Counted from the first letter of the stretch, positions 1 to 6,857 are shown. The stretch is DNA of 11,748 nt from a bacterium (GCA_021791295.1 JAJYWW010000015.1:1-11748), one strand, 5' to 3'. The notes: generated from the letters alone by a model not told the origin. Program-made: numbers and translations.

Positions 1-785
1 GTAATAGGCCTTGTATAAGTAAACATGGGCGTCCTAACGACCGGATTAAAACCTGCGTAAAAATAGGCATAAAGCGAATATCCTACTATAGCCGCAATAA
101 TAGAAAGCATTAGCGCCCCGCCTTCGAAATCCATTTCAGAATACAGAACTTCTACTCCAAACATCGCTCCTGCAAGCGGAGACTTAAAAATAGCTCCTAT
201 GCCTGCTCCTATGCCGGCGACCAGCATCGTCCGCCTGTCCGGCACGGGCAAACCCAAATATGTCGCCAATACCGAGCCGAATCCTGCACCGATCTGAGCT
301 ACAGGACCTTCTCTGCCCCCTGAACCTCCAGAGCCCAGCGTAACCGAAGAAGCTAAAGTTTTTATTATCGGAACTCTTCCTCTTATATATCCTTCCTTAT
401 TGTGAAAAGCGTCTATTGCGGCATCCGTTCCGTGACCTTCCGCCTCAGGCGCAAAAGTATAGACTAAAATGCCCGATATTAAACCGCCGAGCATAATTAT
501 TAAAGGTATAACCCAGCGTATAGGATGATTATCGACGGGAGCTCCGGTCTGCCCCATAAGCTCGGGCCTTGGAGAATAGTAATGCGCCATGCTTACCTGA
601 AAGACAAACCTAAAAAACCTTATAAGAGCATTAAAAACTATTGCTCCTATACCTGCAATAATGCCTATTAATACACCGAAAAAAATCCATCTAGAAAAAT
701 AAAATATAGAGTTGTCCTGAAATCTTATAATTTTTCTTTTAAGATTAGTTCTTAATCTTATTAGCGAACTTTTTACTGAAGGCAT
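1..785 (-). CDS. ClC-family chloride channel or H+/Cl- antiporter, partial (C-terminus beyond window edge)
   Basis: I translated about 261 residues from the ATG at 785; the gene runs off the left edge. Members move chloride or related anions across the inner membrane as channels or proton-coupled exchangers. The family signature at residues 151-161 (GSGGSGGREGP) carries the gating glutamate E159, followed by the usual helix-rich GxGxGxxFxSPLAGxxFxxEV stretch around 191-212. Membrane segments are visible near 33-58, 90-112 and 185-212. The first anion-binding loop reads EGHGTD (about 116-121), where E. coli ClC has GSGIP, so the central serine is not conserved; this variant is common in bacterial homologues and leaves channel versus exchanger open. 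The start is set by the only suitable ATG after the tRNA gene. The upstream ribosome site is weak (AAAAAGA). The gene stands alone, downstream of tRNA-Glu on the same strand. Confidence 0.93.
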   Translation of the reverse strand, partial: MPSVKSSLIRLRTNLKRKIIRFQDNSIFYFSRWIFFGVLIGIIAGIGAIVFNALIRFFRFVFQVSMAHYYSPRPELMGQTGAPVDNHPIRWVIPLIIMLGGLISGILVYTFAPEAEGHGTDAAIDAFHNKEGYIRGRVPIIKTLASSVTLGSGGSGGREGPVAQIGAGFGSVLATYLGLPVPDRRTMLVAGIGAGIGAIFKSPLAGAMFGVEVLYSEMDFEGGALMLSIIAAIVGYSLYAYFYAGFNPVVRTPMFTYTRPI

Positions 786-887
786 GTTTAATCTTTTTGC
801 TCAACTATTGTATTTATGTTTGCAAGTATGCCTAATGCATTTTAAGCAAATTTTTTAGTTTTGGCAGTATTTGAATTTTTTAAAAAA

Positions 888-962
888 TGGCAGCCCCAAC
901 GGGATTCGAACCCGTGTTACTGCCGTGAGAGGGCAACGTCCTAACCGCTAGACTATGGGGCC
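888..962 (-). tRNA. tRNA-Glu (anticodon CUC)
   Basis: The minus strand folds as a complete cloverleaf. A 7-bp acceptor (GGCCCCA with TGGGGCT, including one G-U pair) closes the molecule. The anticodon loop is CUCUCAC, giving anticodon CUC. The T arm contains GGGTTCGAATCCC, and CCA is encoded at 890-888. CUC reads GAG, so a second UUC isoacceptor is expected elsewhere in the genome. A run of six T follows the CCA on the minus strand and may end transcription. Confidence 0.96.
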
Positions 963-992
963 TTATCGAAAATTAAAATAATTTATTATTTT

Positions 993-998
993 ATTATA
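993..998 (-). promoter_or_regulatory. Candidate -10 box for tRNA-Glu
   Basis: A perfect TATAAT on the minus strand lies 30 bases before the mature tRNA 5' end. That would give a leader of about 24 bases. No good -35 box is visible 16-18 bases upstream, so this is only a candidate. Confidence 0.35.
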
Positions 999-1063
999 CT
1001 AAATTTGCCGAAATTTAAAAAGTTCTAAAGCCTAAATTAATTTACTGCAATTATTAAAAATAT

Positions 1064-1297
1064 TTATTTTTTTATATAACCTCTAAGATATATAAACATT
1101 AAAATTATATTTAAGGCAGTAAGTCCGGATAATCCGGAATGAATTCCTATGGCGACCCATATTACGGAAGCAAAAGCGTTTATAACAAAACCCGACTTTT
1201 TATGCGAACTTAACTGCCAAACTCCCGCTAAAGTCAAAGCAAAAGCGCACCAGTCCGCTATGCTCCAAAATTCTATGACGGTTAAATTTATCTGCAT
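1064..1297 (-). CDS. Small three-helix membrane protein, PnuC-half-like
   Basis: This is a 77-residue hydrophobic protein. Three membrane spans are visible, at about residues 10-28, 36-53 and 57-73, and the chain ends in RGYIKK. The pattern of a Trp/Ala-rich first helix, a short SxKKSGF turn, a second helix with NAFASVIWVAIG, and a closing helix with an RGY motif resembles small proteins annotated as nicotinamide-mononucleotide-transporter-like or CBU_0592-like. The resemblance is recalled, not searched, and transport by such a short chain is not established. The ATG lies 3 bases after the stop of the lipoprotein gene, so the two almost certainly share one mRNA. A function linked to the envelope is the most that can be inferred. 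Confidence 0.7.
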   Translation of the reverse strand: MQINLTVIEFWSIADWCAFALTLAGVWQLSSHKKSGFVINAFASVIWVAIGIHSGLSGLTALNIILMFIYLRGYIKK

Positions 1298-1300
1298 TAA

Positions 1301-1546
1301 TCATCCGTATATTTTTCTGGGATATTTGCCGCCCGAATAATCTTTAGATTTTCCGCCGTGGACATTTTTTTTGTCTAACTTATCATTATGCACATTATTA
1401 TAGCACGTTATAAAACAGCCGTCGTTCATGATATGCTCTTTTTCCAAAGTCTGGTTAGTCCCTGAACATCCGGAAAGTAACAGTCCCGTCGATAGTCCAA
1501 AAACGCAAGTAAGTAGAACCGTCGTAATAATTCTTTTTAATTTCAT
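1301..1546 (-). CDS. Small putative lipoprotein
   Basis: This is an 81-residue protein with a classic lipoprotein signal: a Lys/Arg start (MKLKR), a hydrophobic stretch, and the lipobox LLSG-C with the acylated cysteine at residue 27. The mature part is short (about 55 residues), hydrophilic and rich in Asn, Lys, His and Gly, with two further cysteines (C44 and C48, in CFITC). I recognise no domain in it. The ribosome site is AAAGGT before the ATG. It is followed 3 bases later by the three-helix membrane protein and lies 67 bases downstream of rfbA on the same strand. The Cys pair and a His could bind metal or form a disulfide, but that is speculation. Confidence 0.65.
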   Translation of the reverse strand: MKLKRIITTVLLTCVFGLSTGLLLSGCSGTNQTLEKEHIMNDGCFITCYNNVHNDKLDKKNVHGGKSKDYSGGKYPRKIYG

Positions 1547-1613
1547 ATTTTTTTACCTTTTTTTATATTGCATATATTTATAATAAATTTTATTTATTGT
1601 TTGATTAAAACGG

Positions 1614-2507
1614 CTAAATTATTTTATTTTGATTTTCATTTATTATTTTCAAAATATAATTGCCGTAACCGCTTTTTATATATTTTTTGGACAGATTTAC
1701 AAGATCTTCTTCGGAAATATAGTTCATTTTATAAGCTATTTCCTCTATGCATCCGATTTTAAGCCCCTGTCTTTTCTCCATCATTTCTATAAATTTTGAA
1801 GCGTCAAGCAGGCTTTCCGGCGTTCCGGTGTCAAGCCATGCGTAACCTCTGCCAAGCGTCACTGCGTTAAGTTTGCCGTTTTTTAAATATTCGTTATTTA
1901 CGTCGGTTATCTCAAGTTCTCCCCTCTCCGACGGTTTTAAAGAACCTGCAATATTAACGACTGCATTGTCATAAAAATAAACTCCGGTAACGGCATAGTT
2001 GGATTTTGGATTTTTCGGTTTTTCTTCGATAGACAAAACTTTTCCGTCAGCGCCGGTTTCTATAACACCGTATCTCTGTGGGTCTTCGACGTAATAAGTA
2101 AAAATTACTCCTCCGCCTTTTTGCTTTATTATATTTTTGGCATAATTAAACTTTTCGGGAATGCCGTGTCCGTAAAAAATATTGTCGCCGAGAATTAAAC
2201 AAACGTCCTCTGCTCCTATAAATTCTTTGCCTATTATAAAAGCTTCCGCAAGTCCGCCGGGGGAAGGCTGCTCCTTATAGACTATATTAAGACCTAACTC
2301 CTTGCCGTCTCCGAATATAGTCCTGAATTTATCTAAATCCGCCGGGGTCGTTATTATAAGAATATCCCTAATTCCAGCAAGCATAAGGCTCGACAAGGGA
2401 TAATATATCATAGGCTTATCGTAAACCGGCAAAAGCTGTTTACAGACGCTAAGAGTTATAGGATAAAGCCTCGTTCCGCTTCCGCCGGCAAGAATAATGC
2501 CTTTCAT
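1614..2507 (-). CDS. rfbA: Glucose-1-phosphate thymidylyltransferase
   Basis: This 297-residue protein is full length for RmlA/RfbA, which joins dTTP and glucose-1-phosphate to make dTDP-glucose in the cytoplasm. It is the first step towards dTDP-rhamnose and other dTDP-sugars for O-antigen and surface glycans. The nucleotide-binding loop GGSGTRLYP spans residues 8-16 with R13. It is followed by KQLLPVYDKPM with K23, then the metal-binding LGDNIFYG, the EEKP motif and the DTGTPESLL motif near the C-terminus. The start has AAGGTC about 11 bases upstream. Its usual partners rfbB, rfbC and rfbD are not adjacent, so it either supplies a pathway encoded elsewhere or has become detached from a cluster. 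It is transcribed away from the methyltransferase gene. Confidence 0.96.
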   Translation of the reverse strand: MKGIILAGGSGTRLYPITLSVCKQLLPVYDKPMIYYPLSSLMLAGIRDILIITTPADLDKFRTIFGDGKELGLNIVYKEQPSPGGLAEAFIIGKEFIGAEDVCLILGDNIFYGHGIPEKFNYAKNIIKQKGGGVIFTYYVEDPQRYGVIETGADGKVLSIEEKPKNPKSNYAVTGVYFYDNAVVNIAGSLKPSERGELEITDVNNEYLKNGKLNAVTLGRGYAWLDTGTPESLLDASKFIEMMEKRQGLKIGCIEEIAYKMNYISEEDLVNLSKKYIKSGYGNYILKIINENQNKII

Positions 2508-2599
2508 AATTATTTTTTGACCTTATCTTATTTATTTATTTTTTTTATTTAATTTATCGTCTTATCTTTTTATCTTTATATATTTATTAAATCTTATAA

Positions 2600-2628
2600 A
2601 TAATATAATATAATAGTTTAAAAAACAA
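2600..2628 (-). promoter_or_regulatory. Predicted sigma70-type promoter for rfbA
   Basis: On the minus strand, TTGTTT (2628-2623) is followed after exactly 17 bases by TATTAT (2605-2600). This predicts a leader of about 85 bases before rfbA. It overlaps the opposite-facing -10 boxes of the methyltransferase gene, so the two promoters would compete. Confidence 0.4.
2604..2614 (+). promoter_or_regulatory. Two overlapping TATAAT -10 boxes for the methyltransferase gene
   Basis: TATAAT occurs at 2604-2609 and again at 2609-2614. Either would start the mRNA near 2616-2621, only about 20 bases before the proposed AUU start codon at 2640. The -35 region is poor (TATTTA or ATTAAA). Confidence 0.4.
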
Positions 2629-2639
2629 GGGGGCTAAAA

Positions 2640-3980
2640 ATTACATTATCGGATAAATCTAAAATAATCAACATAGATTCATTATCTTACGGCGGATGGG
2701 GCGTGGGAAGAGCCGACTCCAAAGTCGTCTTCGTCGCCTATGCCGTTCCGGGCGACACTTTAAAAATAGAGATATTCGACGAGCATAAAAATTACGACTT
2801 CGCAGTAATAAATAAAATAATAAAACCGTCCAAGGAAAGAATAGAGCCGGTATGCGAATATTTCGGCATTTGCGGAGGATGCGATTATCTCGATATATCT
2901 TATGATACTGAAATTTACTGGAAAACCGAAATTTTTAAAAAAGAATTTAAAAAAACTTTCGGCTCCAATTTTTCCCCAATAGACGTCGATATAAAATTTA
3001 ATCCGGCAAAAGAAAATCTTAATTACAGGCAGAAAATAGGATTAAAATTACATAATAAAGATATAGGATTTTATAAAAAATATTCGCACGACATAGTAAA
3101 TATCGAGCAATGCCGTCTTGCAAAAACCGGTTTAAACGAATTATTGAAAAAAGCAGGGGACGTATTGCTAAGCGAAAAGTATTACCGTCCAGTCGCTAAA
3201 AACATTTCGCTCTTAACCTTTAGCGAAGCCGGATTAAAGAATATAATTCTACGCGTTAAAAATAACTTGAAATTACCGGAGCAGTTTATTAAAGATATAT
3301 TTACCGGCACAAAATGCGACAATATTTTTCTGGAATCCCCCGATAAAAAAATCATTAAATACGCGGCCGGAAGTGCCGACAAAAACAATAATAAAAAATT
3401 TTTGACAATAAAAGATAAAAAATTTTTATACGATTTACCGTCATTTATCCAGATAAATAAAGAGCAGAACGAAAACATAATAAACGCAATAACAGGTTAT
3501 ATCGAAACCGTAACGGAAGGAGGCGCAAAAAAATTTTCTAACGCACTTGATTTATACTGCGGTTTTGGAAATATAACGCTTTTTTTAACGTCTTACGCCG
3601 ATAAGATTACTGGGGTCGAATCCGGCGATTTTGCCGTAGAACTAGGAAAGAAAAACGCCGTATTAAACAATATAAGCAATATTAAATTCGTTAAATCGGA
3701 TGTATCGAAATTTCTCGATAAAATTGAAAAAGATAAAAAATTCGATTTAATAATTTTAGACCCGCCGAGATCCGGCATTAAAGGTCTGACAGGTAATATA
3801 ACGGATTTAAATCCGTTATATATAATATACGTATCTTGCGATACAATGACGTTTTTAAGGGATTTAAGACAATTTGCGGAAGCGGGCTACGAAATAGAAA
3901 AAATAGATCTGTTCGATATGTTTCCAAGAACATATCACTTGGAACAGATTGCTTTTTTAAGAAAAAATCGGCAGGCATAA
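2640..3980 (+). CDS. TRAM-domain [4Fe-4S] 23S rRNA (uracil-5-)-methyltransferase, RlmD/RumA type, with a proposed AUU start
   Basis: The protein transfers a methyl group from S-adenosylmethionine to C5 of a uridine in RNA, most likely 23S rRNA. From the proposed AUU start (446 residues) it has an N-terminal TRAM RNA-binding domain (about 1-65), iron-sulfur cysteines C72, C78, C81 and C158, the SAM loop DLYCGFGN (about 304-311), DPPRSG (about 374-379), the nucleophile C400 in YVSCD, and the closing DMFPRTYHLE with E435. The first in-frame ATG/GTG/TTG is GTG 2703, which would cut off the conserved TRAM strand LSYGGWGVGR in the middle. AUU at 2640 lies 6 bases after the ribosome site AAGGGGG, and an in-frame stop sits at 2619. 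A sequencing error in an ATG is the alternative. Whether it acts like RlmD, RlmC or a tRNA enzyme is not settled by sequence. Confidence 0.88.
   Translation: MTLSDKSKIINIDSLSYGGWGVGRADSKVVFVAYAVPGDTLKIEIFDEHKNYDFAVINKIIKPSKERIEPVCEYFGICGGCDYLDISYDTEIYWKTEIFKKEFKKTFGSNFSPIDVDIKFNPAKENLNYRQKIGLKLHNKDIGFYKKYSHDIVNIEQCRLAKTGLNELLKKAGDVLLSEKYYRPVAKNISLLTFSEAGLKNIILRVKNNLKLPEQFIKDIFTGTKCDNIFLESPDKKIIKYAAGSADKNNNKKFLTIKDKKFLYDLPSFIQINKEQNENIINAITGYIETVTEGGAKKFSNALDLYCGFGNITLFLTSYADKITGVESGDFAVELGKKNAVLNNISNIKFVKSDVSKFLDKIEKDKKFDLIILDPPRSGIKGLTGNITDLNPLYIIYVSCDTMTFLRDLRQFAEAGYEIEKIDLFDMFPRTYHLEQIAFLRKNRQA
3796..3821. repeat. 26-bp perfect palindrome inside the methyltransferase gene
   Basis: The two half sites, centred on TTTAAA, are exact reverse complements over 13 bases each (ATATAACGGATTT and its complement). 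It encodes the poorly conserved stretch between the DPPRSG and YVSCD motifs. It could be a protein-binding site or a chance result of codon choice. Confidence 0.6.
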
Positions 3981-3998
3981 GCCGGCGGCTTTTGTTTT
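3979..3998 (+). terminator. Weak intrinsic terminator after the methyltransferase gene
   Basis: AAGCC and GGCTT form a 5-bp stem with loop GGC, overlapping the TAA stop and followed by TTGTTTT. The short stem makes this a modest call. Confidence 0.35.
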
Positions 3999-4002
3999 CC
4001 AA

Positions 4003-4209
4003 TTACTTGCCGGCCTTAACCGCCCTGACTACCTTTCCCGCCTTAAGACATTTCGCGCAGACTTTTATTCTTTTATTGCCGCCGTTAGCGGTAACAGCCT
4101 TGACCATATGTAAATTAGGTAAAGATACTTTCTTGGTTTTATTATTTGCATGCGAAACGTTATTTCCGAACTGGATACCTTTACCGCAAATACTGCAAAC
4201 TCTTGACAT
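4003..4209 (-). CDS. rpmB: 50S ribosomal protein L28
   Basis: This 68-residue protein has the L28 pattern [10 protein letters not shown] at the N-terminus, [12 protein letters not shown] (about residues 16-27) and a CAKC pair near residues 51-54. The four cysteines C5, C8, C51 and C54 make it the zinc-binding (C+) form. It binds 23S rRNA in the large subunit. The ribosome site AAGGAGA before the ATG is near perfect. Unlike many genomes, rpmG is not next to it. It converges on the methyltransferase gene, with 22 bases between the stops. Confidence 0.95.
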   Translation of the reverse strand: MSRVCSICGKGIQFGNNVSHANNKTKKVSLPNLHMVKAVTANGGNKRIKVCAKCLKAGKVVRAVKAGK

Positions 4210-4284
4210 TTTATATTCTCCTTAAATATATCTTGTTTCTATTATATATACCTGATACTTGCATTTATTTAAACTGAGTTTAAT

Positions 4285-4314
4285 ATTTTATTACATCGAT
4301 AACCTTTTTGTCAA
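4285..4314 (-). promoter_or_regulatory. Predicted sigma70 promoter for rpmB
   Basis: A perfect TTGACA (4314-4309, minus strand) is followed after 18 bases by TAAAAT (4290-4285). The leader would be about 70 bases. A second TATAAT lies at 4246-4241 but has no good -35 box. Confidence 0.55.
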
Positions 4315-4436
4315 CCAGAAAAACCTTTACTTTGCTTTATAGGTGTCAGATTTATTTATTTCCTTACTCCTGATTGAGTTTTTGTGTTTCTAAACATAAA
4401 TATTTCTTACTATTCAATAATTAATCCTAAAATTTC

Positions 4437-4464
4437 TTGCAATTTATTTTTTTTATGATAAAAT
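4437..4464 (+). promoter_or_regulatory. Predicted promoter for the rubredoxin-domain gene
   Basis: TTGCAA (4437-4442) and TAAAAT (4459-4464) are 16 bases apart. The predicted leader is about 60 bases. The -35 sits in a 12-base block, TTTCTTGCAATT, that recurs in front of the small membrane protein gene at 6858. Confidence 0.45.
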
Positions 4465-4531
4465 AAAATCAATAAGAAGTTTAACAATTCTTAACTTAAT
4501 TAATTAACTTTAATATTGATGGAGGTTAACT

Positions 4532-4864
4532 ATGAAATGGAAATGTTCGGTATGCGGTTACATTCACGACGGAGATTCCGCTCCTGATTTTTGTCCGAGA
4601 TGCGGAGCGCCAAAAGAAAAATTTGAAAAAGTTGCCGCAGATATTGAGCAAATAATAGACCGCTCAAGAAAAACAAATCAGCTGCATATGGATCTTACTC
4701 ATTTACTCACTAAAGTTTTGGAAATCGCAGAAGCAGGCATCGAAGACAATCTTGACCCTGGATGTCTTAACGTATTTCAAAAAGCAAAGAAAGCTGCATG
4801 GGAAGTAAGACAGATGTCTAAAGCCGAAATAGTGGTCCACATAAACAAACAGAAATGGGGTTGA
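4532..4864 (+). CDS. Rubredoxin-domain protein with helical C-terminal extension
   Basis: This is a 110-residue protein. Residues 1-31 form a compact rubredoxin-like iron site of the rubrerythrin tail type: C5-x2-C8-G-Y, then C21-x2-C24-G-A-P, expected to bind one Fe in Fe(Cys)4. Residues 35-110 are predicted mostly helical, with no further iron-binding pattern beyond one cysteine (C78). This tail is not the diiron four-helix bundle of rubrerythrin, because the ExxH motifs are missing. An electron-carrier role in the cytoplasm, for oxidative or nitrosative stress, fits the domain and its convergence on hcp, but the partner is inferred. The ribosome site GGAGGT, 6 bases before the ATG, is excellent. 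Confidence 0.85.
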   Translation: MKWKCSVCGYIHDGDSAPDFCPRCGAPKEKFEKVAADIEQIIDRSRKTNQLHMDLTHLLTKVLEIAEAGIEDNLDPGCLNVFQKAKKAAWEVRQMSKAEIVVHINKQKWG

Positions 4865-4887
4865 TTATTTAAAAAAAATATTTAATT

Positions 4888-4938
4888 TTTACGGAAGAAA
4901 GGGTGTAAAATATTTTTTAGCGTCCTTTCTTCCGTAAA
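4888..4938. terminator. Strong bidirectional terminator between the rubredoxin-domain gene and hcp
   Basis: A 15-bp perfect inverted repeat (TTTACGGAAGAAAGG at 4888-4902, complement at 4924-4938) can be lengthened by wobble pairs to about 19 bp. T-rich tracts follow it on both strands. It lies between two convergent stop codons, so it can end both transcripts. Confidence 0.85.
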
Positions 4939-4959
4939 TTTTAATTTTTTATTTTATCT

Positions 4960-6591
4960 TTATTTATTTCCGTTTATATATTTTAAACTATCCTCTACAT
5001 TAGAAACAGCCATTATATTGAAATTTTTAACAAGAAAATCCGCCACGTTCTCAGTTAAAAATACCGGCAGTTTATAACCGAGCCTGATATTTTTAACTCC
5101 TAAATAAAGAAGCGCAAGCAGGACTATAACCGCTTTTTGTTCATACCAGGCAATTTCGTAATAAATAGGCAGGTCGTTTATGTCGTTTAAATTTAATTTT
5201 TCTTTTAATTTAAGCGCCGCGATAGCAAGCGAATACGAATCGTTACACTGACCAGCGTCTATAACTCTCGGCAGACCGTCTATATCCCCTAAATTCATCC
5301 TGTTATATCTATATTTAGCGCAGCCCGCCGTCAGTATTACCGAATCATTCGACAACCGCCCTGCAAGTTCGGAATAATATACTCTTTCTTTATCGTTAGA
5401 ATCGCAGCCGGCCATAACGACGAATTTCTTTATTTTCCCTTCTCCTACCATTTTAATTATGGCGTCTGCGGAATTAACTAAAGTTTGTCTGGCAAAACCG
5501 GCGTCGATAGTGCCTTTTATATCTTCCGGCATCTCCTCCGAATTTAACGCCATATTAATAGCTTCCGAGAAATCATGATTTGCTATATGTTTAACTCCGG
5601 GCATTGCAACCATATCCGTAGTAAAAATCCTGTTTTTATAACTTTCCAAAGGCTTTTTAATGCAGTTAGTGGTCATTATTATAGGCCCCTTAAATTCTGC
5701 AAATTCTTTTTCCTGTTCCCACCATGCCCCGCCGTAATTACCTATAAAATGGCTGAATTTTTTAAAGAACGGATAAGCATGCGCCGGCAGCATTTCACCG
5801 TGAGTGTAAACGTTAATATTTTTGTTTTCCGTCTGAGCCAATAACTTTTCGAGTTCGTATAAATCGTGCCCGCTGATCAAAATCGATTTTCCCAGCTTAG
5901 TTCCATTTAATACTTTAGTCGGCTCCGGTTCTCCGTAGTGTTCGGTATTTGCTTTATCGAGAGTCTCCATAACATTAACGCCTGCTTTACCGCACTCGGT
6001 TACTAAATTTAATAAAACGTTAAAATTTTTTTCTTCATTAGTTAAATAACTTAATGCTTTAATAATAAATTTTTTAACCTCATGACTTGAATAATTTAAT
6101 ACATATGCGTGATACGCATAAGCAGCCATGCCTTTTAATCCGTAAAGCAGAAGTTCGCTTAACGACTCCGCATCGCTAAGTTTATTCGGCAACACTATTT
6201 CTTTAGCTTTATCTAAATATATTTTAAGACTCTTATTTTCAGGAGTCCACAAATAAAATTCATTAATATCTTTGTATTTGTTCGGCGACGATTGTTTTAA
6301 TATTTTAACGTATTTGTTTTTTATATCTATCGATTTATTTATTAAATCAAACATTCTTTGCTCGTCAAAATTAACGTTTGTTACGGTAGTAAACAATCCC
6401 TGCAAAATAAAAAAATAATCTTTTTCGTAATCGCCGTCGCTAATTTCAATTTTATCCATCAACATTGCAATTCCTTTTAGATTAAATATTAATAGATCCT
6501 GCAGGTCCGACACCTCCGAAGTTTTTCCGCATACGCCGCTTTTAACGCACCCCGTTTGATTTAAAGTTTCTTCGCACTGAATACAAAACAT
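4960..6591 (-). CDS. hcp: Hydroxylamine reductase / hybrid cluster protein, class I
   Basis: This 543-residue protein is full length. Hcp reduces hydroxylamine to ammonia in vitro and is linked in vivo to nitric oxide removal and protein S-nitrosylation. The N-terminal cluster cysteines C3, C6, C15 and C21 match the pattern of anaerobes. All hybrid-cluster ligands known from Desulfovibrio are present: H242, E266, C310, the persulfide cysteine C396, C424, C449, E484 and K486. Segments include GHDLYELE, THGEMLPAH, TTNCIKKP, VMAGCDSN, TAGCAKYRYN, DAGQCNDSYS and WYEQKA. The ribosome site AAGGAGA lies 6-8 bases before the ATG. No hcr reductase gene is adjacent, so electrons must come from another carrier; the facing rubredoxin-domain protein is a candidate by position only. 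Confidence 0.97.
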   Translation of the reverse strand: MFCIQCEETLNQTGCVKSGVCGKTSEVSDLQDLLIFNLKGIAMLMDKIEISDGDYEKDYFFILQGLFTTVTNVNFDEQRMFDLINKSIDIKNKYVKILKQSSPNKYKDINEFYLWTPENKSLKIYLDKAKEIVLPNKLSDAESLSELLLYGLKGMAAYAYHAYVLNYSSHEVKKFIIKALSYLTNEEKNFNVLLNLVTECGKAGVNVMETLDKANTEHYGEPEPTKVLNGTKLGKSILISGHDLYELEKLLAQTENKNINVYTHGEMLPAHAYPFFKKFSHFIGNYGGAWWEQEKEFAEFKGPIIMTTNCIKKPLESYKNRIFTTDMVAMPGVKHIANHDFSEAINMALNSEEMPEDIKGTIDAGFARQTLVNSADAIIKMVGEGKIKKFVVMAGCDSNDKERVYYSELAGRLSNDSVILTAGCAKYRYNRMNLGDIDGLPRVIDAGQCNDSYSLAIAALKLKEKLNLNDINDLPIYYEIAWYEQKAVIVLLALLYLGVKNIRLGYKLPVFLTENVADFLVKNFNIMAVSNVEDSLKYINGNK

Positions 6592-6625
6592 ACATACTCT
6601 CCTTTTTAATTTGTTTTAATTTGTT

Positions 6626-6631
6626 ATTATA
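6626..6631 (-). promoter_or_regulatory. Candidate -10 box for hcp
   Basis: A TATAAT on the minus strand would start the mRNA about 28 bases before the hcp ATG. The -35 position is poor (CTTATA), as expected for a promoter that depends on an activator. Confidence 0.4.
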
Positions 6632-6672
6632 AAATCGATAGGTTTAATTATAAGGAAATATGATTTAAAAAT

Positions 6673-6690
6673 ATGTGATTAAAGTCATGT
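6673..6690. promoter_or_regulatory. Candidate CRP/FNR-family (HcpR-like) operator upstream of hcp
   Basis: TGTGA and TCATG are separated by 6 bases, an imperfect version of the TGTGA-N6-TCACA site bound by CRP/FNR-type regulators. HcpR of this family controls hcp in many anaerobes. The centre lies roughly 60 bases before the predicted transcript start, a usual activator position. Two of the ten conserved positions do not match. Confidence 0.35.
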
Positions 6691-6752
6691 TAACTTTTTT
6701 TAATATTTTAATGAGATTATGAAGACATAATTTAAACTAAGCAATTTATTTC

Positions 6753-6784
6753 TTGCAATTAATATTTTTTTTTGCTAATATAAT
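6753..6784 (+). promoter_or_regulatory. Predicted promoter for the 49-residue membrane protein gene
   Basis: TTGCAA (6753-6758) is followed after 17 bases by TAATAT (6776-6781), overlapping a TATAAT (6779-6784). The leader would be about 70 bases and is AT-rich. Confidence 0.45.
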
Positions 6785-6857
6785 AAAGTTTTATATTGAA
6801 ATTAACATTCTATTCATTAAATCACAGTTAAGTAAGTTAAGAGGGGGGTTAATTAAT

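Larger units (their letters stand above)
4210..4531. other. Gene-free divergent promoter region between rpmB and the rubredoxin-domain gene
   Basis: This 322-base AT-rich stretch holds no convincing ORF on either strand. It contains a minus-strand promoter for rpmB near 4285-4314 and a plus-strand promoter for the rubredoxin-domain gene near 4437-4464. I see no riboswitch-like fold or tandem repeat in it. The roughly 120 bases between the two promoters show nothing recognisable. Confidence 0.7.

Noticed and set aside
3182..4225. Frames in other phases over the methyltransferase and rpmB genes (98, 61, 74 and 129 residues)
   Set aside because: They are shadows of two well-recognised genes and lack ribosome sites or family resemblance.
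4210..4531. Possible riboswitch or leader RNA before rpmB or the rubredoxin-domain gene
   Set aside because: No conserved fold or GC-rich helix set is visible, only AT-rich DNA with ordinary promoters.
6753..6857. Longer form of the 49-residue membrane protein (84 residues)
   Set aside because: The extension begins at the predicted promoter, has no ribosome site and is AT-rich noise. ATG 6858 has GAGGGGGG at the right distance.
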